A stretch of 64,000 nucleotides of DNA, from assembly GCA_965224605.1 (NCBI GenBank), contig CBDCZP010000008.1:248001-312000 (forward strand), written 5' to 3'. Position 1 is the stretch's first letter. Each line of letters begins with the position of its first letter. A program made the position numbers and the translations under genes. Below the pieces are notes generated by a model. That model was not told the DNA's origin and searched no databases. It saw only the letters and a program-made list of their open reading frames with translations. The DNA comes from HyVt-477 sp965224605 (lineage in GTDB: Bacteria > Pseudomonadota > Gammaproteobacteria > Thiotrichales > Thiotrichaceae). Shown here piece after piece: positions 18,315 through 26,321 of the stretch.

Positions 18315-18566
18315 ATGCAACGCGTGTATATTTATCGGTGTGAACACAAAAAAGGAACCTATCTTTACCTACCTAAAAAAGATAATTTCGATGATGTGCC
18401 TGATTCTCTTATCAAGCTATTAGGCGATTTCAGCTTTTCTTTTGATTTTGATCTGGATACAGATCGTAGACTCATTCGCACAGACGCTACTGAAGTTATA
18501 AAGGCCATTAATGAGCAAGGTTATTATCTTCAGTTAGCTCCTTCCAAATATCAGCACGAACTATAG
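18315..18566 (+). CDS. ycgL: YcgL domain protein
   Basis: A short conserved gammaproteobacterial protein (DUF709) of unknown reaction. The 83 residues show the family path: YRCEHKKGTYLYLPKKDNFDDVPDSL at the start, a central FDLDTDRRLIRTD strand-turn, and INEQGYYLQLAPSK at the end. The ATG is preceded by AGAAGAAG. It is second in an operon with the membrane protein and convergent with ribF. Confidence 0.85.
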   Translation: MQRVYIYRCEHKKGTYLYLPKKDNFDDVPDSLIKLLGDFSFSFDFDLDTDRRLIRTDATEVIKAINEQGYYLQLAPSKYQHEL

Positions 18567-18571
18567 CACTC

Positions 18572-19498
18572 TTACAAAAGCCCTCTCGCTTTAGCACTAT
18601 CTTTTTTAATTTGTAGCATTAACGCCGCAAAGTTTTCAAATTTTTGTTCTACGCGTAAAAATTCCACTAACTCAATACAAACCTGTTTTCCATAAACTTG
18701 CTGATTAAAATTAAATACATGAGTTTCCAGTCGCGTTTCAAGACCCGACACTGTTGGTCGGTTACCAATATTCGCTACACCCTGCAGAGCCTTATCTGTC
18801 AACCCATGCACTCTAACGGCATAAGCCCCTCTTGCGGCAATAATATCCTCTGGCAAAAACTGGTTTAATGTTGGGAAACCAATCGTACGACCACGCTCAT
18901 CACCATGACGAATACGCCCAGATAATCTATAACTATCAACTAGCAACTCATTGGCGGCTGTTAAGTCTCCTGTCGCTAAATACTGACGAATTCGGGTACT
19001 ACTCACTCGCTTGCCATTGTGTTCTATCGTTGCGGTATTAGAAACCGCCATACCCCCTAGCTTACCGATATCCCTGAGCATATCAAAATCACCACGGCGC
19101 TCTTTCCCAAAACGAAAATCATCCCCAACCACTAAATGTTTTATATTTAAACGCTGTAGCAAGATTTCTTTAATGAAATCTTCAGGTTCCATTTCACTTA
19201 GCATTTTGGTAAATTTTAAACAGACGAACTCATCTATAGCCAAATTATTAAGAATACGTGCTTTATCACGATAGGGGTAAATACGCCCTGGCAGTGGTTT
19301 GTTGTACTTTTGACTAAAGAATTCGGTTGGCAAAGGCTCAAAGCTGATCACAACAGTGGGGCACTCTAAACGCTGACCCAAAGTTTGCACTTGTTCGAGA
19401 ATTTTTCTATGCCCCCTATGCAAACCATCAAAGTTCCCAATGGTTGCGACACATTGTCTATGACGAACAGAGTTCCTTGTTGCCCTAATCAGTTTCAT
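18572..19498 (-). CDS. ribF: Bifunctional riboflavin kinase / FAD synthetase
   Basis: Converts riboflavin to FMN and FMN to FAD. The N-terminal nucleotidyltransferase domain has ATIGNFDGLHRGHRKIL (about 18-34), VVGDDFRFGKERRGD and SSTRIRQYL. The C-terminal flavokinase domain has GRTIGFPTLNQFLPE, GVANIGNRPTV and LETHVFNFN. The 308 residues fit the family. In many relatives it is followed by ileS-lspA; here it stands next to trmL on the same strand (25-bp gap). Confidence 0.95.
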   Translation of the reverse strand: MKLIRATRNSVRHRQCVATIGNFDGLHRGHRKILEQVQTLGQRLECPTVVISFEPLPTEFFSQKYNKPLPGRIYPYRDKARILNNLAIDEFVCLKFTKMLSEMEPEDFIKEILLQRLNIKHLVVGDDFRFGKERRGDFDMLRDIGKLGGMAVSNTATIEHNGKRVSSTRIRQYLATGDLTAANELLVDSYRLSGRIRHGDERGRTIGFPTLNQFLPEDIIAARGAYAVRVHGLTDKALQGVANIGNRPTVSGLETRLETHVFNFNQQVYGKQVCIELVEFLRVEQKFENFAALMLQIKKDSAKARGLL

Positions 19499-19523
19499 CT
19501 AGTTATATTCCTTAGCACAAGCG

Positions 19524-19991
19524 CTAACTGAGGTCTGGAAAGTTATGTTGACGAAGGGCTTCATAGATCACAATAGCAGCCGTATTCGAAAGATTTAAAC
19601 TTCTCGAATCGGGCATAATAGGAATACGAAGCTTATGTTCCTGATCCAGAGAATCTAAAACAGAATCTGGCAAGCCTCTAGACTCTGGCCCAAATAAGAA
19701 GACATCGCCCTCTTGAAACTCTGCTTGAGTGTGAAATTTCCGCCCTTTAATCGTTAACGCATAGATAGCATTAACATTATCCAGTGAGCTTAGAAAGGCC
19801 TCATAACTCTCATGCTCCTGGATCACCGCAATATCCCTATAATCCATTCCTGCACGACGCAACCGTTTCTCATCTAGAGAAAAACTCAACGGATGAATAA
19901 GATGTAAACTGCTATTGGTATTGACACACAGGCGCATGATATTGCCTGTGTTGGGGGGGATTTCAGGTTCGAAAAGTGCAATATGAAACAT
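19524..19991 (-). CDS. trmL: tRNA (cytidine(34)-2'-O)-methyltransferase TrmL
   Basis: A SPOUT methyltransferase that 2'-O-methylates the wobble base of tRNA-Leu. The 155 residues begin MFHIALFEPEIPPNTGNIMRL. The trefoil-knot SAM site is visible as LFGPESRGLPDSVL (about 98-111) and IPIMPDSRSLNLSNTAAIVIYEAL (about 124-147). Length and motifs match TrmL rather than the larger TrmH/TrmJ. It is 25 bases upstream of ribF. Confidence 0.93.
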   Translation of the reverse strand: MFHIALFEPEIPPNTGNIMRLCVNTNSSLHLIHPLSFSLDEKRLRRAGMDYRDIAVIQEHESYEAFLSSLDNVNAIYALTIKGRKFHTQAEFQEGDVFLFGPESRGLPDSVLDSLDQEHKLRIPIMPDSRSLNLSNTAAIVIYEALRQHNFPDLS

Positions 19992-20059
19992 AGTTGCACA
20001 TCTTATTGAATTTTGTTCTGGTTGTCAGTCTCTTATCGTGACAATTAAAAAGGAATATA

Positions 20060-20620
20060 TTATCTCGACGGATTAGTGATAATAGAATTACGCATAATAT
20101 GAAATGACACCGTATTACTATTTAACAGAACATCACCATTATCATTACGCACCACTGCAAACATGCTATGCGTACCACGATCCAGACTAGTCAAACTTGC
20201 CGTCAAAGATTGACTGCCTTCTACTACTTTTTTTCCGTCAACATAAATAAAGACTGTATCGGTACTTTTTAATGCAGGAGATAACTCAAAAGCGACGGTA
20301 ACATTGCCATCGTTGGTACGTATGGCTTCATCATTTTTTGGATAAGTTACATTAAAAATGTCATAACCTTTGTCTTGATCATCTTCAATTTTGTCGTCAC
20401 TCACTGTTTTTTCAGCAACTTGAGCCAGAGAGGGATCCTTATAACCAGGAACAACTGTCAACTCTTGTGTTTTCACTTCCTTGGCTTTGTTCTGGTTTGG
20501 GGGATTATCACCATAAACGGTTTTACCGCTCGCATCTTTCCACGAATAAATTTTCGCACAACTAATGGATGATGCAACCGTAAAAAAAAGAAAACTTAAC
20601 AGTAGGGTAAAGACACGCAT
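20060..20620 (-). CDS. DUF4124 domain secreted protein
   Basis: Exported protein with a signal peptide (about 1-22) followed by a DUF4124 domain recognisable from KIYSWKDASGKTVYGDNPP (about 23-42). A second, Ig-like beta region (about 90-180, with SVNPALKSTDTVFIYVDGKKV-like spacing) follows. Many gammaproteobacteria carry several such envelope proteins; their role is unknown. It stands alone between trmL and the repeat element. Confidence 0.8.
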   Translation of the reverse strand: MRVFTLLLSFLFFTVASSISCAKIYSWKDASGKTVYGDNPPNQNKAKEVKTQELTVVPGYKDPSLAQVAEKTVSDDKIEDDQDKGYDIFNVTYPKNDEAIRTNDGNVTVAFELSPALKSTDTVFIYVDGKKVVEGSQSLTASLTSLDRGTHSMFAVVRNDNGDVLLNSNTVSFHIMRNSIITNPSR

Positions 20621-20673
20621 GACAAAGACCTCGAATGTTTTGACACTAAAGAAACTCTGAACAAGTCAACGTT

Positions 20674-21126
20674 CTGGAAGCGATGCTTTAGCTTCGCCTA
20701 AGGTGTGATTGTAAGCACCGTATGCGAGCCTGAAGGCTCACCTCCAAGACAAAGGACTTAATCTAGATACTCCTTTAGCAGAGTATCATCTAAACATTTA
20801 TAACATTTGAATAACCAGATGAAAGCGTATAGGGAGGAAATAATAGGCGGATATTGCAGAAGCAATACTCAAAGGTGGAAAACCCTAAGGAACCTTTATT
20901 AAGTCCTTTTTGTAATTGGAAGTGAGCCTTCAGAGGTTGTGCAAGTATTAAGAAAAATCTCATTTGTAGGGTGTGCCTAGGTACGAGGCGCACCATAAGC
21001 TGTTGATTCATGGTGCGCCTCCTTCGTCGGCACACCCTACATAAGGAATACTTGCACAGTCTCTTCAGTCTCGCCACACAGTGATTTAAATCAACATCTT
21101 AAGAGAGGGTAAAGCATCGCTTCCAG
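20674..21126. mobile_element. 453-bp MITE-like element of nested inverted repeats
   Basis: A 17-bp perfect terminal inverted repeat (CTGGAAGCGATGCTTTA 20674-20690; complement at 21110-21126) encloses two further nested structures. The first pairs 20730-20741 with 20922-20933 and 20751-20762 with 20898-20909. The second pairs 20938-20949 with 21047-21058, 20966-20977 with 21029-21040, and 20986-20996 with 21010-21020. No plausible gene lies inside and no target duplication is evident at the ends. It fills the whole interval between the DUF4124 gene and ispB. Confidence 0.75.
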
Positions 21127-21137
21127 CGAATTTGGAC

Positions 21138-22109
21138 TTAATGAGTTCGGCTAATAGTAAATCGTGCCAGCTCTGCTAAAGCTGTTTTGAATTCATTTTC
21201 TTGCAAGCAAGATAAGCTTTCGATAGCCATTCTTACTTCATTCTCAGCTACCTCACGAGTGTATGTCAGAGAGTTTGTGGACTCAATAATCTGCAACACC
21301 TCATCTAAATTGCCTTTATCTCCACCTTGTTCAATGGCATCCCGGATAAGTTGTGCGTCTTTACCCGTGCTACGTTGCAAGGCAATAATGAGTGGGAGTG
21401 TTGGCTTTCCTTCAGCGAGATCATCACCAATATTTTTACCTATTTCTTCAGCCGAAGCGCTGTAATCCAAAATATCATCTACCAACTGAAAAGCAGTGCC
21501 TAGATGCATACCATACCGAGCAATCGATTCTTGCTGATCTTTTGGGAGTTCCGCTAGCACTGCTCCTATTAAACAGGCTGCTTCGAAAAGTTTAGCTGTT
21601 TTGGAATAGATGACCTCCAAATAGCGCTCTTCTGTCGTATCCGCATCGTTACAATTTAATAACTGTAGTACTTCGCCTTCCGCAATGGTATTGGTGGTAT
21701 TGGCTAGAATCTCCATGATGCGCATCATGCCGACATCAACCATCATTTCAAAAGCACGAGAGTAGAGGAAATCACCCACTAAAACAGCAGCCTGATTGCC
21801 CCATACGTTATTGGCCGTTTCTTTGCCTCGACGTAAATCGGATTCATCAACCACATCATCGTGTAATAAAGTCGCTGTATGGATAAATTCGACAATAGCA
21901 GCCACATCAATATGACGCTCTCCCTGATAGCCACAGGCACGCGCAACGAGCAAGGCTAACAAGGGTCGTAAACGCTTGCCTCCGCTGTTAATAATATAGG
22001 CACTGAGCTGATTGACTAGTACAACTTCTGACTGCAACCTACGTTGAATCAACGTGTTTACAGCATCCATATCACTAGTCACTAGCTTATAAATTGAATT
22101 GAAATCCAT
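21138..22109 (-). CDS. ispB: Octaprenyl (polyprenyl) diphosphate synthase
   Basis: Builds the all-trans polyprenyl side chain of ubiquinone from FPP and IPP. The 323-residue protein has the two aspartate-rich motifs: LLHDDVVDESDLRRG (FARM, about 81-95) and QLVDDILDYSA (SARM, about 207-217). GGKRLRP near residue 43 binds the IPP diphosphate. In most gammaproteobacteria ispB sits opposite rplU-rpmA; those genes are not nearby here. It is monocistronic. Confidence 0.93.
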   Translation of the reverse strand: MDFNSIYKLVTSDMDAVNTLIQRRLQSEVVLVNQLSAYIINSGGKRLRPLLALLVARACGYQGERHIDVAAIVEFIHTATLLHDDVVDESDLRRGKETANNVWGNQAAVLVGDFLYSRAFEMMVDVGMMRIMEILANTTNTIAEGEVLQLLNCNDADTTEERYLEVIYSKTAKLFEAACLIGAVLAELPKDQQESIARYGMHLGTAFQLVDDILDYSASAEEIGKNIGDDLAEGKPTLPLIIALQRSTGKDAQLIRDAIEQGGDKGNLDEVLQIIESTNSLTYTREVAENEVRMAIESLSCLQENEFKTALAELARFTISRTH

Positions 22110-22259
22110 TGAAATAAAAGTTATTGAGATTTTGGAGATTAAACATAGCGCATGCTAGGTAGATGCCGTGATGGTGTCAAGTGATAACCTGTAGTGAGGC
22201 AATTTAATAAGGTCGGAATAGAGAATGGACAGCCAATAACACAATCAGACAGGTTTGCG

Positions 22260-22988
22260 CTAGTGTCGCTCTTTGCCCGTTGCGAGTGAATAGATTTTTA
22301 ATAAATCAGCTTCGGAAATATCAACAAAAGAATCCATTTGGCTTAATGCATAAACAAAATCTTCATGTCTTATCGGTTGGTAAATAGGTTGGTAACCTTC
22401 TCTTATTGCACTATTTGTTACACTATCTTTTTTCCCCAACCGTCTATGAAGATAAGCAGGGTAGCGTCTCCAGTTAAAGAGGAGATTAAATAATAGCGCT
22501 ATTAACAAGAGAGTCACTACGTTTAAAAAAACAGGGGTCAAGATATAAGAATAACCGAGATTATGTAACTTAGCGCTACCGATCACAGCCGCCAGTGCTG
22601 TCGCGCCACCGGGAGGATGGATGCAACGCAGATAGTACATAGCGGTTACTGCAATGCCGACAGCCAAGGAGGCTGCAATCACAGCATCAGAAACAATCAA
22701 CGCACAACTAACCCCAACAACCGCCGAGACCAAGTGCCCTGCAAACACATTCCAAGGTTGCGAGAAGGATACATGAGGGGCTGCAAACAAAAGCACAGCA
22801 CTAGCTCCAATTGATGGAACAATATAGACGGCCGTTGCTTGATCCATAAAAGCCAAGCTGATCAGGCAAACACTGAATATTCCAAGAAATGCACCCAAAC
22901 CCGAAATTAGCTTTTCCTTGTGACTACTCGTTTGATCCGTCACTCCGAGAAAATACCGTAATTCAGCTATGACAGAATGAGTACTCAT
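22260..22988 (-). CDS. HPP family membrane protein
   Basis: An integral membrane protein of the HPP family, named from the His-Pro-Pro motif seen here in RCIHPPGGATAL (about residue 121-132). Four to five hydrophobic helices span about residues 28-172. Plant and cyanobacterial members have been linked to nitrite transport; other members are untested. A soluble C-terminal tail (about 180-242) is present, as in longer members. It is monocistronic, with the ECF sigma operon upstream on the same strand. Confidence 0.85.
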   Translation of the reverse strand: MSTHSVIAELRYFLGVTDQTSSHKEKLISGLGAFLGIFSVCLISLAFMDQATAVYIVPSIGASAVLLFAAPHVSFSQPWNVFAGHLVSAVVGVSCALIVSDAVIAASLAVGIAVTAMYYLRCIHPPGGATALAAVIGSAKLHNLGYSYILTPVFLNVVTLLLIALLFNLLFNWRRYPAYLHRRLGKKDSVTNSAIREGYQPIYQPIRHEDFVYALSQMDSFVDISEADLLKIYSLATGKERH

Positions 22989-23141
22989 GGGGCTAACTCC
23001 AAGTATGAAATGTGGTTTGATGCCACGAGCCTGTGGCTCCTGATATCTTCATGAATCACAGCTTAGCGGTGAACCAATGGGAGTAGGCATTTATTGTATA
23101 AACAACAGCCCATAATATAGTCTTTATTTTGCGAGACTAGC

Positions 23142-23867
23142 TTACGACGAATGTTGATGTATATGGTTTAGCACATTCCTCACGATAATATCGCAATGAT
23201 GTCCACCAAACTCATAAACCTTCATACCTGCAGCATTCAGGTAGGTTTGAAGTTGTCCACGTAATAATCGCTTAGCCCGAAAATAGCGGGTTTTTACCGT
23301 TTCTTCTTTGATCTTTAGTATTTCAGCCGTTTCTTTCACACTAAACTGTTCTATGGCTCGTAACACAAAAACAGTACGGAAATTCTCTGGCAACGTATCA
23401 ATATTCTGGTTAATCAAATGTTTTAACTGACTATTCTCCAGAGAATTATCCGGTAAAGCAGCCCCTCCAATAACAGGGACTTCCTGCCCTGCCTGCTCAA
23501 TAAAGTCCATCTCATTTTCAACCATAGATACCTCCCGTTTGTGTTTGCGCAAATACATCAACGCTTCATTGCGGGTAATACCAGCTAACCATGTTAAAAA
23601 TGCACTTTTTCCGTGAAATTGGCTCAATCGAGTATAGGCTTTGATATGGGCTTCTTGCACAATATCCATCGCCGCTGCATCGTCCGTCACAAAGCTTCTG
23701 GCAACTCGAAAAATTCGTTGATTATAACGTCGCATGATAGCGCCATATGCATCTACATCCCCCGCTAGAATCCGCTGAATAATCTCCTCATCGCTAACTT
23801 CCGAAGACACCGCTGTAATCACGGCAACATCAATGGTTCGTGGTTTTTGTATCACAGAGTGCAACAT
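23142..23867 (-). CDS. ECF-type RNA polymerase sigma factor
   Basis: A sigma-70 family factor lacking region 1 and 3. Region 2 is visible as DVDAYGAIMRRYNQRIFRVARSFV, then AMDIVQEAHIKAYTRLSQF and FLTWLAGITRNEALMYLRKHKR. Region 4 is LPENFRTVFVLRAIEQFSVKETAEILKIKEETVKTRYFRAKRLL (about 178-221). A C-terminal extension (MKVYEFGGHHCDIIVRNVLNHIHQ) with His and Cys resembles the metal-associated tails of some ECFs that lack a separate anti-sigma. No anti-sigma gene is adjacent. It follows the cupredoxin and DUF4142 genes on the same strand. Confidence 0.88.
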   Translation of the reverse strand: MLHSVIQKPRTIDVAVITAVSSEVSDEEIIQRILAGDVDAYGAIMRRYNQRIFRVARSFVTDDAAAMDIVQEAHIKAYTRLSQFHGKSAFLTWLAGITRNEALMYLRKHKREVSMVENEMDFIEQAGQEVPVIGGAALPDNSLENSQLKHLINQNIDTLPENFRTVFVLRAIEQFSVKETAEILKIKEETVKTRYFRAKRLLRGQLQTYLNAAGMKVYEFGGHHCDIIVRNVLNHIHQHSS

Positions 23868-23916
23868 GGTTCTACTCCTATCTTATTATCATTATATGAT
23901 GGACTATTCTTTTGCC

Positions 23917-23939
23917 CGAAATAACAGTATGCTATTTCG
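23917..23939 (-). repeat. Hairpin between cupredoxin and sigma genes
   Basis: A 7-bp inverted repeat (CGAAATA/TATTTCG) with a 9-base loop lies in the 89-bp gap between the cupredoxin stop and the sigma-factor start. It could attenuate or process the transcript. There is no T-run. Confidence 0.4.
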
Positions 23940-23956
23940 AGCCTACATCATTCCCT

Positions 23957-24301
23957 CTACTGTTTGAGACTCCCAGTCATCGACGGATGGAAACCACAGA
24001 AATATTCCACAGCACCCGCAGAAACTTTATATGAAAAGTTTTCGCCTGTCGCCAAATCCGGAGAGATGACCCTCTTATCCGCAGTGTTAATAACATTATG
24101 TGGAACAATATCCTTGTTGGTCCAAGTCACAATATCTCCAGGAGCAACTGCCAGGTTTTTAGGAACAAACTCAAAACCTGTTATTTCAACCTGATGATGC
24201 ACGTGTAAAGATTTTTCTGCTGTACTATCAGAAAGCGCATAGCTAGTTAGCAAGAACCCGACAAACAAAACCGACAAGTGTTTTATAGAAAAGGCTTGCA
24301 T
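23957..24301 (-). CDS. Secreted plastocyanin/amicyanin-like cupredoxin
   Basis: A periplasmic blue-copper-type protein. The signal peptide covers about residues 1-24 (ending YALSDS). The mature domain has the type-1 copper ligands His of DIVPHNVI and the Cys, His and Met of YFCGFHPSMTG. I start at ATG 24301, whose A overlaps the TAA stop of the upstream gene (TAATG), because this gives a clean signal peptide and translational coupling; the longer frame adds nine residues of the upstream gene. It probably carries electrons or binds copper for the neighbouring stress operon. Confidence 0.85.
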   Translation of the reverse strand: MQAFSIKHLSVLFVGFLLTSYALSDSTAEKSLHVHHQVEITGFEFVPKNLAVAPGDIVTWTNKDIVPHNVINTADKRVISPDLATGENFSYKVSAGAVEYFCGFHPSMTGSLKQ

Positions 24302-24858
24302 TAGATTGCCCTCTGAATCATCTGACAATGTTTAAGATGCGCCTTAAACGCAGGCAACACAGAGACCAATGTCTGCTTTAATTCCGTATTCTGCGCAGCA
24401 GGGATCAACTGCTTCTCAATCACCCCTATCACTGCTTCGTGATAAGCCACTTCGTGATCAATATACGCCTTATCAAATTCCCTGCCCGATAATGTTTTAA
24501 GTTTGGTTTCGTGTTGTTTGGACTGCTCTGAAAGTGTCACAACTAGATCATTATTAACAGGCGTTACTCCTAACCGAGTAACCAGTTTGACTGCTGCGTT
24601 CAACACGGCGGTATGGTCTGTAATCATGCGTTGGGCAAACTTCTTAACCTCTGGGTTGCTCGAGCGCTGTAACGCAATCTTACCCGCAGAAATATCAATA
24701 TTATTGGCTCCCACCACAATAGCGGCAATATTAGCATCAGTGAGTACATCAGCCTGCTTGCCTGAAGTACTAGCTGTATTCGTACATCCCATCAAGCTTA
24801 TGCCAAAAGACAAGACTATCAACAATGCTGCTGGAGTATTACTCTTGAATCGTTTCAT
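24301..24858 (-). CDS. DUF4142 lipoprotein
   Basis: An envelope protein of the DUF4142 family, a ferritin-like four-helix bundle of unknown role. MKRFKSNTPAALLIVLSFGISLMGC gives a lipoprotein signal with LMGC as lipobox. The helical domain includes IVVGANNIDISAGKIALQ, FAQRMITDHTAVL, FDKAYIDHEVAYHEAVI and a helix ending HLKHCQ. The start at ATG 24858 with AGAGG upstream is preferred over a longer frame. It is first in the DUF4142-cupredoxin-sigma operon. Confidence 0.83.
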   Translation of the reverse strand: MKRFKSNTPAALLIVLSFGISLMGCTNTASTSGKQADVLTDANIAAIVVGANNIDISAGKIALQRSSNPEVKKFAQRMITDHTAVLNAAVKLVTRLGVTPVNNDLVVTLSEQSKQHETKLKTLSGREFDKAYIDHEVAYHEAVIGVIEKQLIPAAQNTELKQTLVSVLPAFKAHLKHCQMIQRAI

Positions 24859-24931
24859 TTTGAAAACCTCTATTAGTATTAATCGTTCGTAATGTTTCGT
24901 AACATCTACAAGATGCCACATCGAAAAGAAA

Positions 24932-24938
24932 GGTTCCC
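24932..24938 (-). promoter_or_regulatory. Candidate ECF -35 box upstream of the DUF4142 operon
   Basis: On the minus strand GGGAACC lies 74 bases before the DUF4142 start. GGAAC is the commonest -35 core of ECF sigma factors. A matching -10 cannot be assigned with confidence (CATCTT lies 16 bases on). The suggestion is autoregulation by the sigma gene in the same operon. Confidence 0.3.
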
Positions 24939-25106
24939 GAAATCATCAAATAGATAAAAAACCTTGGAATCTTTTCGCATCAAACATAGATCAAGAGGGA
25001 AAGTATGGTCTGCAACTGTATCGTTGATTTAGATAATTGTATGGCGTGGATGAAAATCCTACAAACAAAAAGGTAGTAGAGGTGACTGTGTCCATATACT
25101 TGAACA

Positions 25107-25165
25107 GGAGTCTCTTGAGTAAAGTACTCCAATAACACGAGTCAATCATAGTGACTAACTCGTGT
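25107..25165 (-). terminator. Hairpins after chaN
   Basis: ACACGAGT (25135-25142) pairs with ACTCGTGT (25158-25165), and a smaller GGAGT/ACTCC repeat lies at 25107-25130. Read on the minus strand they sit 40-95 bases past the chaN stop and probably end its transcript. The rest of the 24859-25202 interval holds no convincing gene. Confidence 0.4.
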
Positions 25166-25202
25166 ACGAATACAGTATTAATATTTTAAAACCGTTAATT
25201 GC

Positions 25203-26321
25203 TTACATAAGTTTTACATGCTTCTGAATAACAGGCTGATTCTTACGTTGGATTTTCATTCGAATACTCTCTCCTGGTTTTTTATCCAGCAGAGCAATTT
25301 TAATATCTTCAGGACTAATTACTTTTTTGCCATCTATTGAGATGATCATGTCGCCTTTTTTTAGATCAGCTTTGTGCGACTTCAAAACACTCGCCACCAC
25401 GACAGTCTGTTTTACAGACTCCATCATGATGCCAATTTTTCCAGCGCTGGGAAGTTCTTGGTCAGAGCCAGATTGAATATGTAATAGGTAATCTACTTCT
25501 GATAAATCCTCAGGTAGATCATTAACAATGATCGCTGTTGATAACGACAACCTTGCTGGAATTGCCTGGCGAATGACATGACCCGATCCAGCTAATAAAA
25601 CCATCTGGTTAACCTTTCCAGATCGTATCGCTTTAGCAGCATTAGCCGCCATGCTTTCATCCCAGGCTAATTGCACGTCAATAAAGTGGTTCAATCCTTT
25701 ACTACTGGCAGGAGCGTGTTGGCGAAATACTTTCAGCAGTCTTTCACGATAGGTTTTGCTTGCCTTTATTTTGGTCGGCAATAAACCTCTGTCTTGTGCG
25801 TTTAATCCAGAAATCCCATTTTTGCTGATTTTCTTGATGAGTTCGGTGGGAGTATTTAGTGCAATTAACGGGATTTTATTTGTTTTGGCGTAATGAAAGA
25901 TGTCTCGGTAAAGACGGAAATCATATCTCCAACGCTGGTACCACTGTGTTTTCTTGAGCATCTGCGCATCGCTTAGATCACCCGACACATAATCATCTAA
26001 TACATTTTGATAAGGACTTTGTATAAACTCAACGCCAATTCCCATCTTCGGCCAATGGGGAAATAGTGCTTTTATTACGGCGAGCTGGTTTTGATGATCG
26101 GCATAGGAAGTGTGGCTTTCACCCACCAATACCACTTGCTTTTGTAGCAGGTCGGGAAGAATAGAAACCAGATTAGTTTTTTTTCTAACATCCAGTACTT
26201 CGATAGACTGCATGCTTTTATTTTTTTCAGCGTCTCCCCTATCGTGGATGCCTGAAAGAGAACTACAGCCACTCATCACTCCAACCAACAGCAGTAAAAG
26301 GCTTCGCCTAATAATAGCCAT
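25203..26321 (-). CDS. ChaN-family lipoprotein with C-terminal PDZ domain
   Basis: A lipoprotein (lipobox MSGC, Cys19) with a ChaN/Tiki-type haem-binding domain: VVLVGESHTSYADHQNQLAVI (about 50-70), IGVEFIQSPYQNVLDDY, YRDIFHYAKTNKIPLIALN and LLAGSGHVIRQAIP. Campylobacter ChaN binds cofacial haem and is linked to iron uptake. Residues about 295-372 form a PDZ domain (GIMMESVKQTVVVASV...LKKGDMIISIDGKKVISPEDI), an addition not present in ChaN itself. It overlaps the upstream aminotransferase by 14 bases. Confidence 0.85.
   Translation of the reverse strand: MAIIRRSLLLLLVGVMSGCSSLSGIHDRGDAEKNKSMQSIEVLDVRKKTNLVSILPDLLQKQVVLVGESHTSYADHQNQLAVIKALFPHWPKMGIGVEFIQSPYQNVLDDYVSGDLSDAQMLKKTQWYQRWRYDFRLYRDIFHYAKTNKIPLIALNTPTELIKKISKNGISGLNAQDRGLLPTKIKASKTYRERLLKVFRQHAPASSKGLNHFIDVQLAWDESMAANAAKAIRSGKVNQMVLLAGSGHVIRQAIPARLSLSTAIIVNDLPEDLSEVDYLLHIQSGSDQELPSAGKIGIMMESVKQTVVVASVLKSHKADLKKGDMIISIDGKKVISPEDIKIALLDKKPGESIRMKIQRKNQPVIQKHVKLM

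Noticed and set aside
20790..21077. 95-codon frame within the repeat element
   Set aside because: Formed mostly of inverted-repeat arms, with no start signal.
25005..25076. 23-codon Cys-rich frame with AGAGGGAA upstream
   Set aside because: Too short to support; only the upstream motif speaks for it.
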